Made by a program: the position numbers and the translations under genes. A stretch of 64,000 bases of DNA from Robbsia sp. KACC 23696 (GTDB lineage Bacteria > Pseudomonadota > Gammaproteobacteria > Burkholderiales > Burkholderiaceae), in contig NZ_CP156626.1 in the NCBI RefSeq assembly GCF_039852015.1, positions 682,001 to 746,000 on the forward strand, read 5' to 3'. The stretch's first letter is position 1. Each line of letters starts with the position of its first letter. The notes beneath the pieces were generated by a model. It did not search any database and was not told where the DNA came from. It saw only the letters and a program-made list of their open reading frames with translations. This document shows positions 1 to 9,291 of this stretch, piece by piece.

Positions 1-1141
1 ACTGAAGCTGACGCAGTTGGCTCGATATATCGTTCAACTGCTGCATGCGTGCGCGTGCGTCCTTGATCTGGCTTTGCAACGCCTGGCCTAGGGCCGTCTC
101 GCCTGCGATGCCCGAACTTAGCGCCGAGAGGCGCGCCTGGATCGTGTCGTAGTACGTATTGTGACCGAGACGTGTCGAGTTCGGCAGCTGTGACTTCTGC
201 TGTGCCATGGCCTTGCGCGTGTCGGCGATCTGTTGATCGATTTGCGCGACGAACGGCGAGGTCGGCATGTAACGCGATGCCAAATCCGCGCGACGCGTTT
301 CCAATTGCATCAGGGACACTTGCATCGTAGCGAGTGCGCGCGATGCTTCGGTGTCGTCAGTAAAGATCGGTATCGTTTCCTTGACGCTCTTTGAAGATTC
401 GAGAAGCGATTTCAGCTCGGCATGGTCTTGCGTCAGTTTTGTGTCATTGTCGAGCTTACGCGATACCAAATTACTTTCGAGCTGGACGGCGCGCGTAATT
501 TGATCGTCGATATTGGCGATGCCATATTTAGTCTGGAACGCGAGGAGGCTGGTGTTGGCATTTTGCAATGCTGCCGCGGCCTGATCTCTTTGGGTGGTCA
601 GAAAACCCAATCGGCCCGAGGTAAATATTGCCGCCCGTCGTTTGAAATACTGATCGAGGAGGCGAGACAAGGCATCCGCCGCCGCATTCGCATTCGGATC
701 GGAGTACGACAACTTGATCGTGTTGGCAAGATCATTTTGCTCGATATGCAAACGACCTTCAAACGCCTGCAATTGCTGATTGATCTCTGCTTCCGTTGCG
801 GCCGGACCGAGCTTGGCGACGATCACGTCACGATGCAGTTCCGGGCTGCCCAGGATCTGCGCTTCGACGCTGTTCAACTGGCCGACGGCAGGTTGAATCG
901 GCACGTTGCCATTCGGGCTATTCGATTGATCGTAGTAGCCAGCAAGAAGTACCAGCAATGTCGCCTGTGCCCGAAAGGGCATCGGGACGGCTAACGCGAC
1001 GATCACCCCGAGCGCGACTATGCCAAAAAAAACCGATGCTGCGATCTTCCGGTAATAAAAGAAAGTATTGAAATAGTCGCGAATCGACACTTCGACGTCA
1101 GCAGCCTTGCGTTCAGGCCTTGTTCTAGTCGTAATAGCCAT
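1..1141 (-). CDS. GumC/Wzz-like exopolysaccharide chain-length protein (3' end outside window)
   Basis: The minus strand is open from the ATG at 1141 to the window edge, 380 codons without a stop. The N-terminus (MAITTRTRPERKAADVEVSI) is followed by one membrane segment at about residues 27-48, then a periplasmic region with long heptad-like stretches (residues ~190-375, many Q, L, A, R), the usual layout of polysaccharide co-polymerases of the GumC/Wzz/BY-kinase family. These proteins set chain length and form the periplasmic collar under the outer-membrane exporter. It is divergent from the GumB-like exporter at 1326, which supports the pairing. Whether a C-terminal tyrosine-kinase domain follows cannot be seen. 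Family assignment is secure; the kinase status and the polymer are unknown. Confidence 0.8.
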   Translation of the reverse strand, partial: MAITTRTRPERKAADVEVSIRDYFNTFFYYRKIAASVFFGIVALGVIVALAVPMPFRAQATLLVLLAGYYDQSNSPNGNVPIQPAVGQLNSVEAQILGSPELHRDVIVAKLGPAATEAEINQQLQAFEGRLHIEQNDLANTIKLSYSDPNANAAADALSRLLDQYFKRRAAIFTSGRLGFLTTQRDQAAAALQNANTSLLAFQTKYGIANIDDQITRAVQLESNLVSRKLDNDTKLTQDHAELKSLLESSKSVKETIPIFTDDTEASRALATMQVSLMQLETRRADLASRYMPTSPFVAQIDQQIADTRKAMAQQKSQLPNSTRLGHNTYYDTIQARLSALSSGIAGETALGQALQSQIKDARARMQQLNDISSQLRQLQ

Positions 1142-1182
1142 ATCTGTTCAGTTTTAGGCCAACATTTGAGACACCAGCCGCC

Positions 1183-1188
1183 TATAAT
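1183..1188 (+). promoter_or_regulatory. Perfect TATAAT -10 hexamer in the gumC/gumB divergent gap
   Basis: The 184-base gap between the two divergent export genes holds TATAAT at 1183-1188. It lies 138 bases before the ATG at 1326. No good -35 is present at 17 bases (the hexamer there is CAACAT), so the promoter may need an activator. On the other strand ATAATA gives a TATTAT that could serve the GumC-like gene. The downstream stretch 1200-1235 is A/T rich. Confidence 0.4.
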
Positions 1189-1325
1189 ACGTGCGAAAAG
1201 ATATAAATGGTCATGGTAGACTGAGTTTCCTAAAATTTAGCGTTGGATCCACTGTGCCGCGGCAAGCTTTTATGCAATCGCGCACGCACAAAGAGTGAAA
1301 TCCATCGCCTTTTGCGCCGCGCTCG

Positions 1326-2057
1326 ATGAAAACCTTCCGTCCGATTGTTCCCGTCTTCGCTTTGGTGATGACAATGCTGGGAGCGTGTTCGCACACCTGG
1401 GTGCAGTCGGAATACCAGAAGCCGCAAGGATTTGCGACCTGGTCGGATACACCGGCGACGGCGTACCAAATTCAGCCCGGCGATGAGTTGGCGATCAATC
1501 TGCCGTTTAATGCCGAATTGAATTACCGCGGCCCCGTTGCGCCGGACGGCACGTTCGCGATGCCTTTCGCGGGCACGATCGAGGCTGGCGGATTAACAAC
1601 AGCGCAGCTCGCCGATAATATCAATAAAGCGCTCGCGACCAGTGGCGTCACGGCAAACGCGCATGCTGCCGTAGGAATCGCGCAAACGGCAGCGCGCGTG
1701 TATGTGGGCGGGCAGGTCAAGCAGCCGGGCCAGATCACGCTCGAAGCCGGCATGAGCGTCATGCAGGCGATCATGGCGGCGCAGGGATTGTTGGATACCG
1801 CGCGCAGCCACGAGGTGGTCGTGATACGTCGGAGCCCCGATGGTCGACCGATGATCCGGACGGTCGACCTCGATGCGCTGACGCACCGCGGCGATCCGCG
1901 GCAGGATATCGTGTTGCGGCCAACCGACACTATTTTTGTGCCCAAGTCGTCGATCGCCGAGGTGGATCAGTGGGTCGATCAGAATTTGAATCAAGCGATC
2001 CCGTTCAGCAAGGGCTTCAGCTATTCGATCACCAACAACCCTGGCGTCGTCCGGTAA
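1326..2057 (+). CDS. GumB/Wza-like polysaccharide export lipoprotein
   Basis: This is an outer-membrane polysaccharide exporter of the OPX family, 243 residues. The first 21 residues form a lipoprotein signal with lipobox LGAC (Cys21), so the mature protein should be lipid anchored. A poly-export domain (residues ~47-130, starting YQIQPGDELAI) is followed by one SLBB domain (~130-210, starting RVYVGGQVKQPGQITL). It is much shorter than E. coli Wza (about 380 residues) and near the size of Xanthomonas GumB, so it belongs with short OPX proteins that act with a GumC-type partner. That partner is divergent at 1141. The ATG at 1326 is chosen because it gives the complete lipoprotein signal. Confidence 0.85.
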   Translation: MKTFRPIVPVFALVMTMLGACSHTWVQSEYQKPQGFATWSDTPATAYQIQPGDELAINLPFNAELNYRGPVAPDGTFAMPFAGTIEAGGLTTAQLADNINKALATSGVTANAHAAVGIAQTAARVYVGGQVKQPGQITLEAGMSVMQAIMAAQGLLDTARSHEVVVIRRSPDGRPMIRTVDLDALTHRGDPRQDIVLRPTDTIFVPKSSIAEVDQWVDQNLNQAIPFSKGFSYSITNNPGVVR

Positions 2058-2190
2058 TATAGCGCCGCGCGCCGACGTCCGGATGGAAATGGATTAGGGC
2101 GCGGGCGATCGGCTGTCCGCTTTCACACCTACAGTAGCGCTTTCGCGGAAGACGTCTGGCTTCCGCCGCCAGGCAGGGACATTACACGAG

Positions 2191-3510
2191 ATGGAAACAG
2201 CCTCTTCGACGGACGGAGTTCCCGCCGTCTTCTCGGCCGCGCCCGTACGATCCAAAGTCAAGTGGTGGCTGATCGCGCTGTTGCCGATGTTCGGCCAGAC
2301 CTTCCACTATCTCACTGCCTTGTTGCCGCTTTGGGCCTTGTCGAAGGCTTTCCCGGTGCTGTCGCTGCCCTTGGTCTTGTTGTTGCGCGGCCACGTACGC
2401 CTGCCTGTGACACGGCAAATCTTGATCAGCCTGACGTGGCTCGTGCTGTTCCCCAGCTTTGCCGCGATCTTCTATTTCAACGAGAGCTTTTTCACGAGCC
2501 TCACGGCGCAGGTCAAGCTGCTGCCCATTCTCTATTTCTTCTCGTTTCTGGCGGTCTTGTTCACGCTCAAGCCGACCCTCGCGGAACTGGAAAAAAGCTT
2601 TCTGCTCTGCGGCATCATCGTGGTAGCGGCGTTGATCCTGATGTCCATCGTCGTGCCGAATAGCTGGTACAGCACGAAGTACGTCGTCGGGCAGGCCGAT
2701 TTCTTTTCGGACGACGGCCGGGGGCATCGGATCCGGATGCCGATGTATTTCCCGATGGTGTTGTTGTTCTTCTGCTACCGACGCACATTTTTCGAGCGCA
2801 GCTTCCGCTATCTGGTGGGCACCGTCATCGTCTTTTGCGTCGCGCTGCTGATCGTCAAGGCCCGATCGGGGATCATCGGCATCACCGCCGTCATTCTGCT
2901 GAACTCCTTTCGGTGGGCGCGCATGTCGCATCGCATCGCCTTGATGGTGTGCGCGCCGTTCGCGCTGGTCGGGATGTTCTCCACCGGCTATCTGGCGACC
3001 GCCTTCAGTACCGATGCCGCAAGCGGCTTCGATACGCGGCGCGTGACGATCGAGTTGGCAAGTCAGTTTCTCGGAAAAGACCCGCTGCGCTGGATCTTCG
3101 GCGTCGGCACAATCAGCCCTACCAGCAAACAGTCGTTGATGGACTATTTCCATCACTTCTTCTTTCTGGCGGACATCACCTGGCTGGGGATTGTTTTTGA
3201 ATATGGCCTTATCGGTGCGTTTATCATTGTTCTTTTTCAGGTCCGCGGCCTCCTTCTCTACCGGCGCTTGCAAGCGAAGGTCGAGGATGATTTCCTCGGG
3301 GCGCTATGCGACTACTTGATCTACATATTGTTCATTTCCTTTTTCTATCCGCCGACGCTGGTGCCGGGCGAGACTGCGGTAATTCTTGCGATCTTCGTCT
3401 ACATCTGGCGGGCGGGCGAACTGGAGGAGTGGGGCGGGCGCGCGGCGCCGTACGGCGCGGTCGGGGGAATGAATGTCGGGGGTGTGCATGCGCGGCTTGA
3501 AGCGTCGTAG
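2191..3510 (+). CDS. Wzy-like polysaccharide polymerase / O-antigen ligase-family membrane protein
   Basis: A 439-residue polytopic protein with about ten to twelve hydrophobic segments spread over residues 25-415 and a larger loop around residues 265-325, the layout of Wzy polymerases and O-antigen ligase-like proteins. Such proteins join lipid-linked repeat units on the periplasmic face of the inner membrane. Primary sequence is poorly conserved in this group, so assignment leans on topology and on the neighbours: export lipoprotein before it, flippase after it. The 3' end overlaps the next gene by 38 bases, suggesting coupled translation. An O-antigen ligase-like transferase is the main alternative. 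Confidence 0.7.
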   Translation: METASSTDGVPAVFSAAPVRSKVKWWLIALLPMFGQTFHYLTALLPLWALSKAFPVLSLPLVLLLRGHVRLPVTRQILISLTWLVLFPSFAAIFYFNESFFTSLTAQVKLLPILYFFSFLAVLFTLKPTLAELEKSFLLCGIIVVAALILMSIVVPNSWYSTKYVVGQADFFSDDGRGHRIRMPMYFPMVLLFFCYRRTFFERSFRYLVGTVIVFCVALLIVKARSGIIGITAVILLNSFRWARMSHRIALMVCAPFALVGMFSTGYLATAFSTDAASGFDTRRVTIELASQFLGKDPLRWIFGVGTISPTSKQSLMDYFHHFFFLADITWLGIVFEYGLIGAFIIVLFQVRGLLLYRRLQAKVEDDFLGALCDYLIYILFISFFYPPTLVPGETAVILAIFVYIWRAGELEEWGGRAAPYGAVGGMNVGGVHARLEAS

Positions 3511-5164
3511 GTTCGCGACGATCGGTATCAAGATGGTGCTGTCGGTTTTGGCGGGTTGCTCCGGCGGCTCATCAACGAATAACGGGACGGGTGCCGGAAG
3601 CAGCACAGGCGCCACGACGACGGCCACGATCGCGGTGGACGCGTCCGCCAACCGTCGTGCCATCAATCCGATGATTTATGGCATCAACTTCGGCAGCACG
3701 CAGACGCTGAGTGATTTGCACGTACCGCTGAACCGCTCCGGCGGTGATAGTGCGACGCTGTACAACTGGCAGATCGAAGCACGAAATGCGGGACGTGACT
3801 GGTATTTTGAGAGTACCTACATCACGGCGGCAGACACGATTCAATACGGCTCGCGTTTTGTCACGGCGACGCAGGCTGCCGGCGCGACGCCCATCGTGAC
3901 GATTCCGATGATCGGGCGCATCGCGAAGTTGGGTCCCAGCAACGCCACGCTCTCCAGCTTCTCGATTGCGAAGTACGGCGCGCAGGTGAGCTATGACGTC
4001 AATGGCTTTTCGGACGCTGGGAACGGTGTGCTGGTCGGGGGTACTCAGATCACGGGCAACGACGTGGACGATGCCACCACGGCGGACAGCACGACCAATG
4101 AACAGGCGCGCGTGGCCGCCTTGGTTACGACGTTCGGCGCGGCCAGTGCCGGCGGTGTTCGTTATTACGCGATGGATAACGAGCCCAGCCTCTGGCAATT
4201 AATCCACTTCGACGTGCAGCCCACCGGTGCGCATGCGAGCGATATCGCCGCGAAAGTGATCGCTTATTCACAGGCGGTGAAGGCGGCGGATTCGGGCGCG
4301 CAGGTGTTGGCACCGGAAGAGTGGGGCTGGACCGGTTACCAATACAGTGGCTACGATCAGCAGTACTCGATCTTGCACGGGTATGCGAATGCGCCGGACC
4401 GGACGAACGAAACCGGCGGCATGGCCTACGTGCCTTGGCTACTTTCGGAATGGAAGGCCGCCGGGCATCCGATCGACGTGTTCAGCCTGCATTTTTATCC
4501 GCAAAGTAACGAGTACCAGGACACCACGGGCTCGCAGGCCATCATGTTGAAGCGCAACGTATCGACGCGCGATTTGTGGGATCAGAGCTACACGGATCCG
4601 ACCTACATCAACAGCGTGATCGCGTTGATCCCGACGATGCGGAACTGGGTAAATACGTATTACTACGCCGGGACGCCGATCGCCATCACCGAATACAACT
4701 GGGGCGGCGATACGTTGATGAACGGTGCTACCGCCCAGGCCGATATCCTGGGGATTTTCGGTAGGGAAGGCCTGGACATGGCAACGCGCTGGGGGACGAT
4801 CGATGCGTCGATGCCGGTGTACAAGGCCATCAAGATGTACCGGAATTACGATAGCGCAGGATCGGCATTCGGTTCGACGAGTATTTCGACGACGGTCACC
4901 AACCCGGACAATGTCTCCGCGTTTGCCGCGATCCGTTCGGATAATGCCGTGACAGTGATGGCCGTGAACAAGCAGCTGAGTTTGCAGTCGACGGTCACCA
5001 TCGGGCTCAGCAATATGGCCGCGAGCGGGACGGCGGAAGTGTGGCAACTTGCAAACAATGCCATTACGCATTTGAGCGATGTGAGCTACGCCAATGGCCA
5101 GTTGACCGCGACCTTGCCGCAACAAAGCGTAACACTGTTCGTGCTGCATAACGCCGTACAATAA
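3473..5164 (+). CDS. GH44-like secreted glycoside hydrolase lipoprotein
   Basis: A 563-residue exported enzyme. A basic N-terminus is followed by a lipobox (VLAGC, Cys29 from this start) and a low-complexity Ser/Gly/Thr linker, then a catalytic domain beginning near INPMIYGINFG. The motifs RSGGDSATLYNWQ, YAMDNEPSLW and ITEYNWGGD match the pattern of glycoside hydrolase family 44 (endoglucanase/xyloglucanase/mannanase), where the glutamates in DNEP and TEYNWG act as acid/base and nucleophile. A beta-rich C-terminal region (~residues 450-563) follows. The ATG at 3488 is an equally good start, each having a G-rich Shine-Dalgarno. It sits between wzy and wzx, so it probably acts on the exported polymer or related glycans; the substrate is unknown. 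Confidence 0.75.
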   Translation: MSGVCMRGLKRRRFATIGIKMVLSVLAGCSGGSSTNNGTGAGSSTGATTTATIAVDASANRRAINPMIYGINFGSTQTLSDLHVPLNRSGGDSATLYNWQIEARNAGRDWYFESTYITAADTIQYGSRFVTATQAAGATPIVTIPMIGRIAKLGPSNATLSSFSIAKYGAQVSYDVNGFSDAGNGVLVGGTQITGNDVDDATTADSTTNEQARVAALVTTFGAASAGGVRYYAMDNEPSLWQLIHFDVQPTGAHASDIAAKVIAYSQAVKAADSGAQVLAPEEWGWTGYQYSGYDQQYSILHGYANAPDRTNETGGMAYVPWLLSEWKAAGHPIDVFSLHFYPQSNEYQDTTGSQAIMLKRNVSTRDLWDQSYTDPTYINSVIALIPTMRNWVNTYYYAGTPIAITEYNWGGDTLMNGATAQADILGIFGREGLDMATRWGTIDASMPVYKAIKMYRNYDSAGSAFGSTSISTTVTNPDNVSAFAAIRSDNAVTVMAVNKQLSLQSTVTIGLSNMAASGTAEVWQLANNAITHLSDVSYANGQLTATLPQQSVTLFVLHNAVQ

Positions 5165-5187
5165 AAGCTTCATTTAGGGGAAGCGGC

Positions 5188-6582
5188 GTGATCGAAAGCA
5201 ACACCGCGGCAAGGCCGGCAGGCAGCACGGATGCGACGCGCGGCGACGCCGCGTCGGAGGCCGGGTCGCCGCCGCGCAATGGCTCGATGGTCCGCGGTGC
5301 GTTGATCAGTCTGGGAGTCCGCCTTCTCGATCTTCCCAGTCGTTACGGATTCCACTTGCTCGTCGCGGCGGCCCTTGGCGTCGTCGAGATGGGGAACTTC
5401 TACATCGTTTTCAGTACCTTGGTCGTGTTGGCCGGGTTTGGGCGTCTTGGAATCGATCAGGCGCTGACGCGGCAGATCGCCATCGATGTGGCGGCAGGCC
5501 GTTCCGCCGCCGTCCGTCCGACGATTCGTCGCGCCCTCGGTACCGTCGCGCTGGCGTCGGCGATCATCTCGATCGTGCTGGTCGCAGGTGCGTTCGTGTT
5601 TGCCGATTCCGTCTTGAAAAAGCCTGCGCTGGCCTGGCCACTGGTATTCGGCGCGCTGTCGCTGATACCGCAAAATTTGGGAGCGGCGCTTGCCGGTGCG
5701 CTGTCGGGATTGCAGCGCGTCGGTTATAGCCAGATGGTGTACTCCTGGCTATGGCCGGCGATCTTCTGCGTCGTAGCAATTCCGATGCTGCTGACGCACA
5801 CGATGACGGTCAGTAGCGCGCTGATTCTGATGGCGGCCAGTTTCGCGGTAGCGGCGACGGTGGGAGCTTTTTTGCTTTATCGCTTCCTGGCCGAGGTGCC
5901 GCGGACCGGAGCGGGCGATGCGAAGCCAGCGCCGTTTCTCAGAACGGGCTTATCTCTTTTTTCCCTCGAACTGACGAAGTTGTTGATCACGTCGATGCCG
6001 GCCATCGTTCTCGGCATGGTGGCATCGTCGCGCGAAACCGGTTTGTTCGCGCTGGCGTGGCGCGCTGCGCTGGTGGTGAATCTGTTGATCAGCGGTGTGA
6101 CGGGGATGGCGGCGCCGAAGTTCGCGAGCCTGTACGCGCACAAGGATAAGGAAGGATTGCGCGAGAGCGCCGCGCAGGCAGTCGGGCTGGTGCTGACAAT
6201 GGCCATTCCCGTCACTGCTTGCATGCTGCTATTCCCGGAACATCTGCTGGCCTTGTTTGGCAAGGGCTATGGTGCCGGTGCCACGGCATTGCGTATTCTC
6301 GCCTTGGGGCAACTCGCCGCGGCGTGTTTCACCGCGATGCCGGAACTGCTCGGCATGACCGTGCATGCGCGCGTGCTATCCCGGATCAATATCGTTTCCG
6401 TCGCGATTCTGTTGATCGGCTTGGCGGTGCTGGCGCCGTGGGGCGGCAGTTGGGGCGCCGCCGCGGCGGCGTCGCTGGCGGTGGGGGCCAACGGCATGCT
6501 GGCCGCGTGGGCCGCACATCGTCTGCTGGGTGTCTCGCCCATCGCCACGCTGTGGCAAAAGCGGATGCGAAAGCGCCAGTAG
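5188..6582 (+). CDS. Wzx-like polysaccharide flippase
   Basis: A 464-residue membrane protein with about 12-14 hydrophobic segments, of the polysaccharide-biosynthesis/MOP flippase type (starts GALISLGVRLLDLPSRYG after a Pro/Ala-rich tail). It should move undecaprenyl-linked repeat units across the inner membrane. The start is GTG at 5188, supported by AGGGGAAG eight bases before it, and lies 23 bases after the GH44-like gene, so the two are probably one transcript with wzy. It ends convergently 34 bases from the epimerase gene. Family confident; the exact substrate is not inferable. Confidence 0.8.
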   Translation: MIESNTAARPAGSTDATRGDAASEAGSPPRNGSMVRGALISLGVRLLDLPSRYGFHLLVAAALGVVEMGNFYIVFSTLVVLAGFGRLGIDQALTRQIAIDVAAGRSAAVRPTIRRALGTVALASAIISIVLVAGAFVFADSVLKKPALAWPLVFGALSLIPQNLGAALAGALSGLQRVGYSQMVYSWLWPAIFCVVAIPMLLTHTMTVSSALILMAASFAVAATVGAFLLYRFLAEVPRTGAGDAKPAPFLRTGLSLFSLELTKLLITSMPAIVLGMVASSRETGLFALAWRAALVVNLLISGVTGMAAPKFASLYAHKDKEGLRESAAQAVGLVLTMAIPVTACMLLFPEHLLALFGKGYGAGATALRILALGQLAAACFTAMPELLGMTVHARVLSRINIVSVAILLIGLAVLAPWGGSWGAAAAASLAVGANGMLAAWAAHRLLGVSPIATLWQKRMRKRQ

Positions 6583-6616
6583 CAGGCAATGATGCCGGCA
6601 GCAGGCGCGGGCAGTG

Positions 6617-7567
6617 TCAGGCCGTCGTCTTTGCGGCGGCCTCTTGCTGCAAGGCGCCAGGCAGCGCGGTCCACTTTAGTCCGAGTTCCTGTTCCACGCG
6701 TCGCACGTCGAGTCGAATGTCCTGCTGCCAAAGTCGCGCCAGCGAAGGGGCGAGGGCTGGCGGCAGATGATGCACTCCTGCCTTTCGACCGAGGATCTCG
6801 GCGATCTTCAATGCGGGCGCCAACAGTTTCGTTTCGACCTTCATCCGTCGTGCCCCGATGCGGGGTACCGGCGTTGCGCCCAGCGCGCGACCATAGGCGA
6901 TGAAATAGGCATTCCATCGTGGCGAGTCCGGCATTGCGAGGTTGTAGGCGCGCCCGCCGGCCGCGGGCGTTTGCAATGCCAGCAGCGCGGCCTGCACGAC
7001 ATCATCGACGTGCACGAGATTGCTATGGCCATCGCCTGCCGCACCGAGGTCGCCGATGCGCTTCGCTTTCAGCAAGTCCGCGATACGCACGGACCACTGC
7101 GGGCTGCCGCGGCCATAGATGCAGCCAGGGCGCAACAGCGTGACGCGCGGCAATGTCCCGAGAAGCTGTTCCGCCTCGACCTTGGCAAGTCCATAAGGAC
7201 TGGCGCCCGCCAATGGGGCATCTTCGTCGATGCGGCCTTCCGCCGTGCCATACACCGCCATCGAGCTTAAATAAACCACGGGTAACGGCGATGCGCGTGT
7301 GGCGTTCTGTGCTTCCAGTGCCGACCTCAGCGCACGAGCGTTGGCGGAAATCGTCTCCGGCGAGCCGGCAACGCAATTGATCAGGCCGTCCACCTTGGCA
7401 AGCGCCGCACCGAGCGACACCGCATCGGCGCCGTCGACGCGTTCGACGCCATTTCCCGCGCGACGCGATGCGGCGACCGGCTCGGCCCAGTCACTGGCGG
7501 CGAGCGCTTTGACCACGAGTCGTCCCACAAAACCGGTGGCGCCTAAAACGAGAATACGATTCTTCAT
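6617..7567 (-). CDS. NAD-dependent epimerase/dehydratase (extended SDR)
   Basis: A 316-residue extended short-chain dehydrogenase. The NAD-binding glycine motif GATGFVG is at residues 9-15, the catalytic serine lies in YLSSMAVYG, and the YxxxK pair is in SPYGLAK. UDP-hexose 4-epimerases and dTDP-sugar modifying enzymes share this layout. It is the second gene of a minus-strand pair; its ATG overlaps the stop codon of the GMC oxidoreductase by one base (TAATG at 7565-7569), so the two are translationally coupled and may work on the same sugar. Placement in the EPS cluster suggests nucleotide-sugar or lipid-linked sugar modification. The exact substrate is unknown. Confidence 0.75.
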   Translation of the reverse strand: MKNRILVLGATGFVGRLVVKALAASDWAEPVAASRRAGNGVERVDGADAVSLGAALAKVDGLINCVAGSPETISANARALRSALEAQNATRASPLPVVYLSSMAVYGTAEGRIDEDAPLAGASPYGLAKVEAEQLLGTLPRVTLLRPGCIYGRGSPQWSVRIADLLKAKRIGDLGAAGDGHSNLVHVDDVVQAALLALQTPAAGGRAYNLAMPDSPRWNAYFIAYGRALGATPVPRIGARRMKVETKLLAPALKIAEILGRKAGVHHLPPALAPSLARLWQQDIRLDVRRVEQELGLKWTALPGALQQEAAAKTTA

Positions 7568-9291
7568 TACGCGGGTTCGAAATTCGTGACTGACGGAGAA
7601 AGGGGAGACACACTGGCTTGCGTCGGGGTGTCGCGCGTCGCCATCGTCTCCTTGAGATGGCTTGCGAGCCGAAGCGCCATGGCAACGATGCTCAGCGTGG
7701 GATTCGCCTGACCCGATGTCGGGAAAACGGCGGCGCTGGCGATATAGACATTGTCCACTTCATGCAAACGGCAATTCGCATCGACGACGCTGCTGCGCGG
7801 ATCCGATCCCATTCTGGCGGTTCCGATGTGATGGCCACCGTAGGCGCCGTAGCGTGTCATTTCGGCTTCCACTTGCTCGGGATCGTATGAAAATGCGCCC
7901 ACGCCACTGCGTTCGATTTCGCTTGCGAGCGCGGCAAGTGCGCGACTGACAGTATCGACGTCCTGCCGTGTGTAGCGCCAGTCGATGTGAATGCGGCGCA
8001 TGCCGATCGCGTCGCGTTCATCGCCCAGGGTGATGCGGCTTTCCGGATTCGGTTCCTGTTCGGCGTGGAAATCAAGGCTGAAGCGCAGATTGTCCGGCCG
8101 CACGATAACGGAGGGGAATTTGCGCGTCGCTAGCGTCCTGCGCAATAGCCAGTTCTTGAGGAAACGCGCCGTGCCCGGTGCGCCGGTAATCACATTTTTG
8201 AGATGAGACAGTGTCGCGCCGTTTTTTCCTTCTGGTGCGTCACCGTAGAGGCGCTTCGCATATTCGTATGGAACGATGGGCCGCGCCAGATACAAGGCGG
8301 AAAGAATGCCGTTGCCGTGCCCGGCGTCCGGAATGCGCGGGTGATGGAGGCGTGCAACGAAGTTGCCGGCATGCAAGGCATGTTGCGCCTCTTCACGTAA
8401 TGCCAGACGCCGTCGGCAGTAGATCCCTTCTTCCGAGATATCGTAATCGTGCCATACCGACGAGGCCGAGGAGAGATCGAGCGTGCCGATGGTTCCGGCC
8501 AGATGGCTCATGTAATAGCGGCCGACGACATCATGCGTATTGCCGAGGCCGCGCCCGCTCGGTCCTGGACTGCTCAACAACAAGCGCGGAATTTCGAGTC
8601 CGCCCGCCGCGAGAATATAAGTGCTCGCAGACACCGAGAAAGCCGACCCTGAGCGAGTACGGATTTCAGCAATCGATACGCGACGATCTTCGCCGTCCTG
8701 CATCGGCAGTTGATAGAGGTTGGCGTGTTGGATGACACGCACGCGACCTTTTGCAAGGCGCGTGCGATATCGTGCGCCAAAATGCGTCGGGCAGCTGAAG
8801 CGTTCCAGCGTATTCGATTGAAAGACCTCGCTCGCGAAGCCCCCGATCATCGGTTGCAGCGGTTTGCGGAAAGCCGCTTCCGCGGTGTAGGCGAAGTCAC
8901 CCGCTTCGCAAATAGCGTTTGCTTCCGGATAGTACGGCTGCAGATCGGCAAGACCGATGGGCCAGCCGCTATGCGCGATATAGTCGCGCGTCTCAAAATC
9001 CACCGGATCTAGCGGCATGCATCGGCCGCCCCAGATCGCGGTTGCGCCACCAAAGTTTCGAACGCGATAGCTGTCCGCAGGCGGATGCAGTTTTGCATCT
9101 GCCACGGTGCCTTCGTAGAGTTGTTGGTTCGCGGGCTCGGCCGTGTCCCCTCCGCTCTCGAGCAGAATGACGTCGAGTCCACTGTCTTCCAGTGCAAGCG
9201 CGAGCGCAATGCCGGCTGCGCCGGCGCCAACGATGCAGAGGTCCGCGTGAAGCAGCGTGCCGCTGGGAATCTGATGCGCGTCGAGAATCAT
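7567..9291 (-). CDS. GMC-family FAD-dependent oxidoreductase
   Basis: A 574-residue flavoprotein of the glucose-methanol-choline family. The FAD dinucleotide motif is GAGAAGIALALALE at residues ~22-35 with the acidic residue of ILLESGG closing the fold; a second family motif (AAGGLEIPRLLL) and the C-terminal GGHHIGTARMG and SGQANPTLSIVAMALRLA segments, which carry the active-site histidines, are also seen. Such enzymes oxidise sugar or alcohol groups. The ATG at 9291 is chosen because it puts the FAD motif at its usual distance; an in-frame extension to 9432 is arginine rich and unlikely. It is coupled to the epimerase downstream and overlaps a small open frame upstream by ATGA. Confidence 0.8.
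   Translation of the reverse strand: MILDAHQIPSGTLLHADLCIVGAGAAGIALALALEDSGLDVILLESGGDTAEPANQQLYEGTVADAKLHPPADSYRVRNFGGATAIWGGRCMPLDPVDFETRDYIAHSGWPIGLADLQPYYPEANAICEAGDFAYTAEAAFRKPLQPMIGGFASEVFQSNTLERFSCPTHFGARYRTRLAKGRVRVIQHANLYQLPMQDGEDRRVSIAEIRTRSGSAFSVSASTYILAAGGLEIPRLLLSSPGPSGRGLGNTHDVVGRYYMSHLAGTIGTLDLSSASSVWHDYDISEEGIYCRRRLALREEAQHALHAGNFVARLHHPRIPDAGHGNGILSALYLARPIVPYEYAKRLYGDAPEGKNGATLSHLKNVITGAPGTARFLKNWLLRRTLATRKFPSVIVRPDNLRFSLDFHAEQEPNPESRITLGDERDAIGMRRIHIDWRYTRQDVDTVSRALAALASEIERSGVGAFSYDPEQVEAEMTRYGAYGGHHIGTARMGSDPRSSVVDANCRLHEVDNVYIASAAVFPTSGQANPTLSIVAMALRLASHLKETMATRDTPTQASVSPLSPSVTNFEPA

Noticed and set aside
422-994. A plus-strand frame inside the GumC-like gene.
   Set aside because: The minus strand carries an uninterrupted, family-like reading frame over the same bases.
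2182-3273. A 363-codon antisense frame over the wzy-like gene.
   Set aside because: Composition is Gln/Arg/Asp/Glu rich, typical of the complement of a membrane protein gene.
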